A program made the translations under genes and the position numbers. The notes below the pieces were generated by a model that saw nothing but the letters and a program-made list of their open reading frames with translations, was not told where the DNA came from and searched no databases. This document shows, piece after piece, positions 7,063 through 14,196 of a DNA stretch of 14,455 nt. This DNA is from Firmicutes bacterium UBA4996. Its GTDB lineage: Bacteria; Bacillota; Limnochordia; Darwinibacteriales; Darwinibacteriaceae. The stretch's first letter is position 1. The number at the start of each line of letters is the position of its first letter. The stretch covers positions 1 through 14,455 of the forward strand of contig DGYW01000067.1 in NCBI GenBank assembly GCA_002396805.1, read 5' to 3'.

Positions 7063-8217
7063 TCACAATACATCTTGTCGTTCTTGGCAACTATCTCTGT
7101 ATTCCGTGGGGCTACAACCCACCGTACGCTTGAACCAAGAGCTGAAGTAATAAGCGTCACTGAAGCCTAAAAAGTCAGCGATTTCATAAACTCTGTAATC
7201 CGTTGCCTTTAGTAACTCCTTGGCCTTTTGTTCCTTGAGTCCATTCACATAATCAGAGAAATTCTCACCTACGTAACTCAGGAAAAGTTTGCTGAGCTGT
7301 GAAGGGCTCATATTAAGCTGATTAGCCAGTGCGTGCAAGGTTACCCCGGAACGATAATTTTGATCGACATAGTTTTTCATGGTTTTGATCAATTGCTCAC
7401 TATCCCCTTCTGGTCGGGATTTAATCAGTTCATTAATATCCAAAAGAAAACTTGCTACCCAGTGTTTCAAATCCGCTAAATCGCCTTGAGAAGTTGTGGG
7501 CAAATGCTTAGACATGATATTGACTACCTGCTCCAATTCAAAACCCAAATCTTTCACAGTGGTCAAGGTGGTAATCACAATATCGTTTAGAAGGATATAA
7601 ACATTCTCCCCATCTCGTTCATAACAGTCAAGGGCTGCATGAAAAAGTTCTATTTCCTTATCAAGTTCTGCAGGAGTCCCTGAGCGGAGAATTTCCGCGA
7701 GACGATGGCGAGTGGCATGGTTAGATTGACTCAAAAAGAAGTTAGGATTGGCCAACCACCCAAAGACACCGCTGACTCTTTTCTCCAAGAGCTGCCTAGC
7801 TAATTGCTCTCGTTTGGACTCCTGAGCCAACTGCTCTTTCCTAGCTTCAAGCTTAGCCCTTGCCTTCTCCACCACTTCCAATAAGCGCTCAGAACGAAAC
7901 GGCTTCAAGAGATAGTCTTCTACTCCCAAACGGATGGAAGCCTGGGCCAACTCGAATTCAGCATGACCCGAAATGACGATCACCTTTAACTCCTCGTTGA
8001 GAGCCTTGGCTCGCTCCGTAAGCTCGATGCCGTCCATTCCAGGCATGCGAATGTCTGTAACCAAAAGGTCAATTTGTTCACGCTCCATGATTTCTAGTGC
8101 CTCTTCACCATCACTAGCTACCACAACCTCATAACCATAGGCAACCCAATCGATATTCTTGGTCACTTTTTCCCTGAGATACTTCTCATCTTCCGCAATT
8201 AATAGGCGCCAAGCCAC
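7063..8217 (-). CDS. YesN-like response regulator (REC + AraC-type DNA-binding domain)
   Basis: This cytoplasmic transcription factor is expected to be phosphorylated by the adjacent kinase and to activate the transporter operon. The N-terminal receiver domain has the acidic pair in IAEDE, the phospho-acceptor Asp in VTDIRMPGMDG (residue 55 from the start used here), ISG, and LLKPF. A helical linker is followed by a C-terminal AraC-type double helix-turn-helix (ALANQLNMSPSQLSKLF, then VYEIADFLGFSDAYYFSSWFKR and the closing GCSPTEYR). The start used is GTG 8217, giving MAWRLLIAEDE, a typical REC beginning, with GGGGGGTG just upstream. An in-frame ATG at 8232 would add five residues but has no clear ribosome-binding site. 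The kinase stop is 19 bases upstream, so the two are cotranscribed. No terminator follows, so some transcripts may run on into the transporter genes. Confidence 0.92.
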   Translation of the reverse strand: MAWRLLIAEDEKYLREKVTKNIDWVAYGYEVVVASDGEEALEIMEREQIDLLVTDIRMPGMDGIELTERAKALNEELKVIVISGHAEFELAQASIRLGVEDYLLKPFRSERLLEVVEKARAKLEARKEQLAQESKREQLARQLLEKRVSGVFGWLANPNFFLSQSNHATRHRLAEILRSGTPAELDKEIELFHAALDCYERDGENVYILLNDIVITTLTTVKDLGFELEQVVNIMSKHLPTTSQGDLADLKHWVASFLLDINELIKSRPEGDSEQLIKTMKNYVDQNYRSGVTLHALANQLNMSPSQLSKLFLSYVGENFSDYVNGLKEQKAKELLKATDYRVYEIADFLGFSDAYYFSSWFKRTVGCSPTEYRDSCQERQDVL

Positions 8218-8236
8218 ACGGACACCCCCCATAGGC

Positions 8237-10030
8237 CTAGAGACTCGGATCTTCCTCGATTGCCTTTATTTTTAATATTGCCGTAGTACCCTCGTTCACC
8301 ACACTCGTTAAGACCACACCGTACTCTTCTCCAAACATTAACTGGGCCCGTTTGTTGACATTTCTTAAACCAAAATACTCCTTTTCATTTCTTAGCTGGC
8401 GCACGCCCCTCAGAACTTCGTTCACATCTTGAAGTTTTCCGGGTTCGATGCCTTGGCCGTCATCGTGGATTTCAAAAATGATATCAGAGTTGACCCCGTA
8501 TACGACTATGGTAATCTTGCCTTGGCGTTGTGACCGCAAAATTCCATGATAGATTGCGTTTTCAACCAAAGGTTGCAAAAGCAACCGCGGGATATAATGT
8601 TCTAGGATACGGGGATCCTCAACAATAATCTCATATTGATATTCTTCTCCATGACGAAGTTGCTGAATGAAAAGGTAGTTGCGAACATGTTCTACCTCAC
8701 TGGCAATGGGCACGATTTCTCTGCCTTTACTTAGGCTGAGGCGGAAAAAGTTACCCAAAGCTTCGATCAAGTAACTAGCCTGAGATGTGTTATTGCTTTC
8801 CAGCTGCCCAATAATCAAATCCAGAGTATTGTAAATAAAATGGGGCTTAATTTGATTATCTAAACTTTCCATCTCTAGTTTTCTGAGGAGTTTCTGTTCC
8901 TCAACATTTTCACTCATGAGCTCTTGAATCTGGTTAATCATCTTATTAAAACTATGACCTAGCTGGGCGATCTCGTCCTTTCCCCGAGTTTCAATATGGA
9001 CAGAAAGCTCGCTGTTGGCAGCCCTTTGGGTAAAGTCCTGCAGTTCTTGGATTGGTCGACTTAAGGAATGGGACAAATAAACGGCTAACAGGATGACTCC
9101 TAGAAAGATTAGCCCGATTACTAGGAGGGTGAAATTGCTAATTGCGGCCAGCTCTGCCTCTACCTCTTCAGCGTAAGCAACGCTCACTATACTCCAGCCA
9201 GTGATCTCCGAATGGGCAGTGGTAAAAAACAGTTCTCGATTATCGCCCCCGTGGACTTTTCCATACTGTCCTTGTTCATAATAGGGACTAATGGTCCCAA
9301 TTTGTTCGAGATCGGGATGATAGATAACTCGCCCTTGGGGGTCAGCTAAGAAAATAAAACTGTTCTTACCTAATTTCACGTTCGTGATCATGGCCAAGCG
9401 TTCTAGGGAAATTCCAGCCACAAAGAAGACTTGATCTGCCCAAGCCGGAGATGGATAAGGTCGCACCATCCAAACCACCTGCTTATTTAAGAAGTTGATT
9501 TGAGGTCGTAAGAGAGCTACCCCCCTAGGCAAAATAGCTTCTTGAACTGCTTCATGAAAGGCTTCGTAATCAATGGAATAAAGGCCATAATTGCTCAGAC
9601 AAGTTCCATTGGAGAAAACCAAACCGATTTCCTCCAACCCTGGCTTAACCCTACTTAGATTATTGAGGTCTTCCCAAATTCGAAAGGTGTATTTACGATT
9701 ATTGAAGTCGCGACCGTGGGCCAACTTGATAAACTGATCAATGTAAAAGTCCTGTTCTTTGGTGAGCACCGCCTCAATATCTAGAAAGTATTCATCTAAA
9801 TCCCTCGCCATGCGATTGACTAACTCTAAGGAGTACTCCGTTATTTTTTGGGTTAGGCTACCAAAATAAATCTTATATGAGAACAGACTCATTATGGCTA
9901 GAGGCACCAGGGCAATGAGCAAAAACGAAATAATTAATTTGGTCCGAATTGTATGTATTTCCATCTTCCGAGCAAGGCGTGTCCCAAGCCATTCAAAACG
10001 AGGTGCGATCACCGTCACCACCCTTCCCAT
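8237..10030 (-). CDS. YesM-like membrane sensor histidine kinase
   Basis: This 597-residue inner-membrane kinase would pair with the YesN-like regulator. The order is: TM1 (about residues 31-52), an extracytoplasmic Cache-like sensor region (about 53-297), TM2 (about 298-320), HAMP (about 320-372), and a His_kinase domain with phospho-acceptor His397 in IKPHFIYNTLD. A HATPase domain follows, with N-box LLQPLVENAIYHG, G1 DDGQGI and G2 FGLRNV. This is the LytS/YesM class, lacking the classical HisKA dimerisation box. Its ATG overlaps the stop codon of the binding-protein gene (TAATG), so translation is coupled. A GTG at 10012 follows a better ribosome-binding site (GGAAGGGTGG) and could be the true start, removing six residues. 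Together with the binding protein it probably senses an extracellular sugar, though direct ligand binding by the Cache-like domain is also possible. Confidence 0.93.
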   Translation of the reverse strand: MGRVVTVIAPRFEWLGTRLARKMEIHTIRTKLIISFLLIALVPLAIMSLFSYKIYFGSLTQKITEYSLELVNRMARDLDEYFLDIEAVLTKEQDFYIDQFIKLAHGRDFNNRKYTFRIWEDLNNLSRVKPGLEEIGLVFSNGTCLSNYGLYSIDYEAFHEAVQEAILPRGVALLRPQINFLNKQVVWMVRPYPSPAWADQVFFVAGISLERLAMITNVKLGKNSFIFLADPQGRVIYHPDLEQIGTISPYYEQGQYGKVHGGDNRELFFTTAHSEITGWSIVSVAYAEEVEAELAAISNFTLLVIGLIFLGVILLAVYLSHSLSRPIQELQDFTQRAANSELSVHIETRGKDEIAQLGHSFNKMINQIQELMSENVEEQKLLRKLEMESLDNQIKPHFIYNTLDLIIGQLESNNTSQASYLIEALGNFFRLSLSKGREIVPIASEVEHVRNYLFIQQLRHGEEYQYEIIVEDPRILEHYIPRLLLQPLVENAIYHGILRSQRQGKITIVVYGVNSDIIFEIHDDGQGIEPGKLQDVNEVLRGVRQLRNEKEYFGLRNVNKRAQLMFGEEYGVVLTSVVNEGTTAILKIKAIEEDPSL

Positions 10031-11013
10031 TATTTGACAAGCCAGGGTTTATGGATCTGCAGTAAACGATCTATGTTAGCTTCATTGGCATGTTCGAGTC
10101 CTGTTTTGACGAATTCAGGAGGCACCTGTCCAAATCGAATGTAGTTGACCAAGAGCTCAAGACCTAACGACCCCATGGAGGTCATGTCTTGGCCTATAAG
10201 ATATTGGATTAGGCCTTCTTTCTGTAGCAACAGTGCGTCGTAAAAGAGATCGATTCCCACCGCAATTCCACCTTGCTGTGCCCATTTTTGAAAATTAGGT
10301 AGGGCCTCACCGGGAACATAGAAAGGCCAGCCACCAACAAAGAAGATCACATCAACATCTGGGTTGACCAGAACATAGTCTTCTAGAAGAAGAATAGACT
10401 TTTCTACCGTATCTTCATTTTCTAAGATAGCTTCAATATTTAAGTTCACTTCTCCCGCAGTAGCCTCTAAAAAGCCGCGGATGCGCTCTTCCAAGTTTAA
10501 TGCTTCCCGATAGCCTGTCATGATCATGGTATCAAGCTCGTGGTCTTGAAGTTTTCGACTTTTAATTACTTCGACCAAAGCGGTGCCAATCTCCACACCA
10601 GCCGCGTAGTTATCAATACCAATATGAAACAAACGACCGCTATCTGGACAATCTGCATCAAAGGTAGCGACTGCAATTCCTGCATCTAAGGCTTCAATAA
10701 TAACCTGTCGAACGGGCTCTTCATCATTCACACTGGCAATGATGCCATCCACACCACGACGTATTAAGTTCTCGATTATCTCGATTTGAGCTTCCCCATC
10801 AAAATCAAAAGGTGCTACCCACTCCAAACGTACATTTAATTCGTAGGCTTTTTTCTGAGCGGCCTCAAAGGCGTCGAGAAAAATCGGATTGCCCAGAGAG
10901 CGGGGGAGAAATGCGATGGTGAGATCCTCTGCATAAATCCAGGAACTAAAGAAAACAAGAATAAGGACCACCACAAACAGCGCAAGGATGAGTTGGCGCA
11001 TAAGTCTAGACAT
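10030..11013 (-). CDS. Sugar-binding-like sensor protein, probable partner of the kinase (XylFII-like)
   Basis: This is a 327-residue type I periplasmic-binding-protein fold (Peripla_BP_4) with an N-terminal hydrophobic segment (about residues 7-27). That segment could be a membrane anchor or a signal peptide (possible cleavage after IYA). There is no lipobox Cys. The mature region begins with a typical first strand (LTIAFLPRSLGNPIF), and GVDGIIAS, FDADCP and VDVIFFVGG follow the fold. It is not linked to a permease; it is the first gene of the kinase-regulator unit and overlaps the kinase start (TAATG). The start is ATG 11013 with GGAGGT six bases upstream. The context matches the clostridial XylFII-LytS-YesN arrangement, in which a dedicated binding protein docks on the kinase to signal D-xylose. 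Whether this one binds xylose, another sugar or something else cannot be read from sequence. Confidence 0.85.
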   Translation of the reverse strand: MSRLMRQLILALFVVVLILVFFSSWIYAEDLTIAFLPRSLGNPIFLDAFEAAQKKAYELNVRLEWVAPFDFDGEAQIEIIENLIRRGVDGIIASVNDEEPVRQVIIEALDAGIAVATFDADCPDSGRLFHIGIDNYAAGVEIGTALVEVIKSRKLQDHELDTMIMTGYREALNLEERIRGFLEATAGEVNLNIEAILENEDTVEKSILLLEDYVLVNPDVDVIFFVGGWPFYVPGEALPNFQKWAQQGGIAVGIDLFYDALLLQKEGLIQYLIGQDMTSMGSLGLELLVNYIRFGQVPPEFVKTGLEHANEANIDRLLQIHKPWLVK

Positions 11014-11089
11014 TCCGAGACCTCCAAGACAAACTTAGTATCTTTTTGTACATTCTGCAACATTGTCATAATTTCCTGCGAAAAAAATA

Positions 11090-11123
11090 ACCACCTAGAG
11101 TTGGTTTTACCCTTCTAGGTGGT
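11090..11123 (-). terminator. Strong bidirectional hairpin terminator after the TPR gene
   Basis: A perfect 10-bp stem (ACCACCTAGA at 11090-11099 with TCTAGGTGGT at 11114-11123) encloses a 14-base loop. A T tract follows on both strands: TATTTTTTT on the minus strand and GTTTTTTATTT on the plus strand. It ends the methyltransferase-TPR unit and insulates the sensor operon, which must have its own promoter within 11014-11089. No convincing -35/-10 pair was found there. Confidence 0.85.
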
Positions 11124-11129
11124 CGTTTT

Positions 11130-11858
11130 TTATTTCCATATTTTCAAAAGCTCTTCTGACTCCGCCTTTAGTTCAGGATCTCGTCCAATGTCCCTTCTAG
11201 CTAATACAGCTTCTAAGACCTTTTTGGCCTCTGTCGAACGATTGTTATGCTGCAAAGCCTTTGCCAACTGTATTTGATATTCAAGGTTATCACCATCTAG
11301 CTCAACTGCCTTGTAGGCGTTTTCTAGAGCTAATGCCTTATTGCCGATACTGAGGGGAAAACCCGGTGCTTCTTGGTAGAGCTGACTCAGGGCAAAATAG
11401 GCATCGCCGTAGTCTGGGTCCAGCTCCAAAACACGATCTAAAGCGGCTTTCAAGGGCTTAACCATAAACAAACTTTGCATTACGCCTCGGGTTTGTCCAA
11501 CTCGACCAATGAGGGCAGCCTGCCAATAATGGGCATGGGCAGAGCTATCATCCTGGACCACCGCCCGATCCGCATATTCTTTTCCGGTTTCGAAAATGGC
11601 CAGCTTGCTATCTTTAGCACTACGATCCCCCAGATAAAGATAGGCCTTAGCCAAAAGCCACAAGGTATCCGCATCTTCCCCCCGTTTCTCTAGTTGTTTT
11701 TCTAACAGCCCAATACTTTCCTGAATTTGTGGAACTCGCTTTGTTACAATTAGCTGGTCAGCCTCGAATAAAACCGAGGACTCAGCAACAACCGATAATC
11801 CACTGACTAAAGCTAAACATAGTACAACAAAGCCAATCCCTAACCATCGTCGGTTCAC
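11130..11858 (-). CDS. Secreted tetratricopeptide-repeat protein
   Basis: This 242-residue exported protein begins with a signal peptide (Arg-Arg, a hydrophobic core through about residue 24, cleavage near VVA-ES). The rest is alpha-helical TPR: repeats are visible at about residues 46-78, 86-115, 131-163 and 169-201, with a final helical pair to the end. Between the second and third repeats comes a conserved-looking stretch (HYWQAALIGRVG, then LFMVKPLKAALDRVLELDPDYGDAYF), followed by PGFPLSIGNK. This pattern recurs in exported TPR proteins, some of them related to TRAP-transporter-associated TatT-type components. The start is GTG 11858 with GGAGGGAG about 8 bases upstream. It follows the methyltransferase by 23 bases and precedes a strong terminator. 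It probably acts as a scaffold in envelope assembly or transport; the partner is unknown. Confidence 0.8.
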   Translation of the reverse strand: MNRRWLGIGFVVLCLALVSGLSVVAESSVLFEADQLIVTKRVPQIQESIGLLEKQLEKRGEDADTLWLLAKAYLYLGDRSAKDSKLAIFETGKEYADRAVVQDDSSAHAHYWQAALIGRVGQTRGVMQSLFMVKPLKAALDRVLELDPDYGDAYFALSQLYQEAPGFPLSIGNKALALENAYKAVELDGDNLEYQIQLAKALQHNNRSTEAKKVLEAVLARRDIGRDPELKAESEELLKIWK

Positions 11859-11881
11859 TTTTCTACTCCCTCCGTCTCTTT

Positions 11882-12754
11882 TTAATCTACTCCGGCGATC
11901 CGTTCTCGAGCCAATTGGACATACTCGAGGTTGTTATCGATACCAACATATTTTCTTGAGCTCTCTAATGCAGCCAGGCACGTTGTGCCACTGCCGCAAA
12001 AAGGATCAAGGACAATGTCATTTTCAAAAGAGTAGAGTTGAATAAGTCGATAGGGCAGTTCAACAGGAAAAGGTGCTGGATGATTGATTCGCCTAGCTGA
12101 TTCTGAGTTGAAAGTCCACACACTTTTCGTGTATTCTAAGAATTCGTCTCGGGTGATAGTATTCTTTTTGCCCGCCTTTTTATGGTCCTGCCTACTAAAG
12201 GAGTGTTTAGAAAAAATCATGATGTATTCGTGTACATCGCGCAACACGGGATTAGAAGCGGAACGCCAGCTACCCCAGGCACAAGAGCCACCTGCACTAG
12301 CACCCTTATCCCAAATAATCTCACCGCGCATTAAAAAACCTAATTGAAGCATGATTTGAGTGATGAGGTGATTAAAGGGTATGTAGGGTTTTCGCCCCAC
12401 ATTAGCTACATTAACACAAGCCCGACCACCCGGAATCAACACACGGTATACCTCTCCCATCACAGCCTGAATTAACTGCAAATACTCATCTAGGGAGAGA
12501 TTTTCATCATACTCTTTTCCCACATTATAGGGCGGTGAAGTGATCATGAGGTGGACTGAGTTGTCGGGAATAAAATCGAGAGTTCGTGAATCACGGTGGT
12601 GAATCTGATTCAAGTGGTCTTGAGGGAAAGTGTTAATCGCCTTCAGATTCACCTGCTGCTCCACTTCTGAAGTATACAGGCGTCGATTATAGAATTCAGA
12701 AGCATCATGGCTTTCTCTAAATGGAACCCCAAAGCTACTTGTCTTAGTCCTCAC
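11882..12754 (-). CDS. Beta-class site-specific DNA methyltransferase (N4-cytosine or N6-adenine), no restriction partner visible
   Basis: This 290-residue enzyme would transfer a methyl group from S-adenosylmethionine to an exocyclic amino group of DNA. The catalytic motif TSPPY (motif IV, residues 72-76) precedes the AdoMet-binding DPFCGSGT (motif I, residues 250-257). That order defines the beta class, and the SPPY form is more common in N4-cytosine enzymes. The target-recognition region lies between them (about residues 125-225, including a Gly/Ser/Trp-rich stretch near 151-163). An extra N-terminal segment of about 50 residues precedes the core. The start is GTG 12754 with a strong GGGAGGAGGAG site. 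Neither neighbour resembles a restriction endonuclease: upstream is an EAL-HDOD gene beyond a terminator, downstream a TPR gene. It therefore looks like an orphan methylase, perhaps with an epigenetic role. The recognition sequence is unknown. Confidence 0.9.
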   Translation of the reverse strand: MRTKTSSFGVPFRESHDASEFYNRRLYTSEVEQQVNLKAINTFPQDHLNQIHHRDSRTLDFIPDNSVHLMITSPPYNVGKEYDENLSLDEYLQLIQAVMGEVYRVLIPGGRACVNVANVGRKPYIPFNHLITQIMLQLGFLMRGEIIWDKGASAGGSCAWGSWRSASNPVLRDVHEYIMIFSKHSFSRQDHKKAGKKNTITRDEFLEYTKSVWTFNSESARRINHPAPFPVELPYRLIQLYSFENDIVLDPFCGSGTTCLAALESSRKYVGIDNNLEYVQLARERIAGVD

Positions 12755-12775
12755 TTTACTCCTCCTCCCTACGCG

Positions 12776-12807
12776 AAAACCACCCTGGAGAAATTCCCCG
12801 CGGGTGG
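12776..12807 (-). terminator. Terminator of the EAL-HDOD gene
   Basis: A 6-bp GC-rich stem (CCACCC at 12780-12785 with GGGTGG at 12802-12807) is followed on the minus strand by TTTT (12779-12776) and then CGCG. The T tract is short, so termination may be leaky into the methyltransferase gene. Confidence 0.55.
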
Positions 12808-12826
12808 ATGCAAGTCTTTTCTTGGA

Positions 12827-14026
12827 TTAGGGAGCCCATTGAATAGCCTCCACATAGGCTTGTGTGATAGATGCAGACTCCATACCAAGTCTAAAAGCCC
12901 ACGACTCCACACTGTCCCAATCGCCACGCTCATAAGCTAGCATTAGGCTCCATAAATCCCCACAGTTACCGGTGCCACGGAGTAGCATTTCATTAATGTC
13001 AGGGGCCAGCTGCAATTCATCCAAAATATCCACTAGTGGTCGCTGCAAAAGCACGTCCAAAAGTGAAAATAAACCACCTAAATACAACTCATCTTTACGA
13101 TGACTCCATTCGGTATGCTGAGCCAACAATTCTATGAAACGAGCCCGCACTAATGAAGTGGAAATAGGTCCTTCAGGTCTTGAGGTACTCATACGCTGTA
13201 GAGCCATGAGCGCAACCCACTTTTTTAGTTCCCTTTCTCCTAGAATCACTAGTGCGTGTTTGACCGAGCTAATGTAATGACGTCTGGCATAGGCGGCTGA
13301 GTTAACCAATCTTAACAAGCTATATGTGAAGGACAGGTCTTGAGACACAATGGAAGCTAGTTCATCAAAGTTTAATTCAGGCTCATTGAGTTCTGCTACT
13401 AAGGCTAGATAATTCAATTGTAAAGGAGTTATCTCCTTAGAAGCAATCAGTTCGGGACGGCTAAAAAAGTAGCCTTGAAACAGGTCAAAGCCCAGGTCTA
13501 AAGCACACCGAAAGTCGTCCCAAGTTTCTACCTTCTCAGCCAACAAGGTCACGTCTCTGCCTCGCAACTCAGAAAGATCGTTCTCCAATTGCTGGCGGTC
13601 CGATGCCATAAAGTCGATTTTGACGATATCGGCTAAATCTAAGAGCGGAAGATGCTCTGGGCGATAAACGAAATCATCCAAAACAATGGTGTAACCGGCT
13701 ACTTTTAACTGCCGACACTTCTCCAAAATTTGCTCGTCAAGTTCCACAGATTCGAGGATTTCAACCACCAAGTGTTCCTTGGGGAACAAGGTAGCTACGC
13801 CTTCCTTGAGCAGGTTATCCGAGAAATTTATGAAGGCAGGTTTTCCTGCCGTTATGCTTTCTAGCCCCAAAAACTGGAATGTGCTGAGAATTACTTGGGA
13901 CGAGGCCTTATCGGGATCTGTTCCTATGTAATGATTTGTGTACCCACTCCGATAAAAGATCTCATAGGCAAAGACATCTTGACTACGGCTGAAGATGGGT
14001 TGCCTGGCTAGAAATACGTTAATCAA
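12827..14026 (-). CDS. EAL-HDOD signalling protein (YuxH type), degenerate EAL domain
   Basis: This 399-residue cytoplasmic protein has an N-terminal EAL-like domain (about residues 1-195) and a C-terminal HDOD domain (about 200-385), the YuxH/CdgJ arrangement linked to c-di-GMP signalling and motility control. The signature is EIF (residues 22-24) instead of EAL. Most metal- and substrate-binding positions seem kept: Asn67, Glu89, Asp117-Asp118, Lys136, Glu164, Gln184. The usual DDFGTG loop reads DDFVYRP, so phosphodiesterase activity is doubtful and a scaffold or binding role is likelier. The HDOD part shows the VNSAAYARRHYISSVKHALVILG pattern common in the family. The start is TTG 14026 with GGGAGGT about 8 bases upstream; no in-frame ATG lies nearby. 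It is a single-gene unit bounded by terminators at 14152-14183 and 12776-12807. Confidence 0.9.
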   Translation of the reverse strand: MINVFLARQPIFSRSQDVFAYEIFYRSGYTNHYIGTDPDKASSQVILSTFQFLGLESITAGKPAFINFSDNLLKEGVATLFPKEHLVVEILESVELDEQILEKCRQLKVAGYTIVLDDFVYRPEHLPLLDLADIVKIDFMASDRQQLENDLSELRGRDVTLLAEKVETWDDFRCALDLGFDLFQGYFFSRPELIASKEITPLQLNYLALVAELNEPELNFDELASIVSQDLSFTYSLLRLVNSAAYARRHYISSVKHALVILGERELKKWVALMALQRMSTSRPEGPISTSLVRARFIELLAQHTEWSHRKDELYLGGLFSLLDVLLQRPLVDILDELQLAPDINEMLLRGTGNCGDLWSLMLAYERGDWDSVESWAFRLGMESASITQAYVEAIQWAP

Positions 14027-14151
14027 GTCGGCCTACCTCCCTGCTCGGAGAGTATTCACACCACTTTGATTCTTCGCCCCCGCCTAGCTATTCCCTGCTT
14101 AGACAAGGGAAAAAACCTCTGTGGCAGCGTAGTAAGTGATGTGGCGCGATA
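14027..14151 (-). other. Leader region upstream of the EAL-HDOD gene, promoter not identified
   Basis: These 125 bases contain the promoter and leader of the EAL-HDOD gene but no convincing -35/-10 pair. A small hairpin (arms TTCCCT at 14091-14096 and AGGGAA at 14106-14111, 9-base loop) lies in it. No c-di-GMP riboswitch or other known riboswitch core was recognised. Confidence 0.35.
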
Positions 14152-14183
14152 AAAACCCATACCCACCTACTGGTATGGGTTTT
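14152..14183 (-). terminator. Strong terminator of the MalG-type permease operon
   Basis: A perfect 12-bp stem (14152-14163 with 14172-14183; AAAACCCATACC and its complement) has an 8-base loop. On the minus strand the stem ends in TTTT followed by TATC. It lies 13 bases after the permease stop codon and ends that operon. Confidence 0.85.
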
Positions 14184-14196
14184 CCACTTTGTAGTA

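Noticed and set aside
11014..11089. Promoter of the sensor operon
   Set aside because: A promoter is expected here because of the strong terminator upstream, but the -10-like GATACT has no -35 at proper spacing, so no site is claimed.
11480..11674. Alternative frames on both strands within the TPR gene
   Set aside because: The TPR frame has a signal peptide, ribosome-binding site and repeat pattern; the others have none of these.
12084..12347. Plus-strand open frame of 87 codons inside the methyltransferase gene
   Set aside because: It is antisense to the target-recognition region of an intact methyltransferase; no start signal and no recognisable domain. It was considered as a possible restriction partner and dismissed.
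14027..14151. Possible riboswitch, such as a c-di-GMP type, upstream of the EAL-HDOD gene
   Set aside because: Only a 6-bp hairpin is visible; the conserved core of the known c-di-GMP riboswitch was not found.
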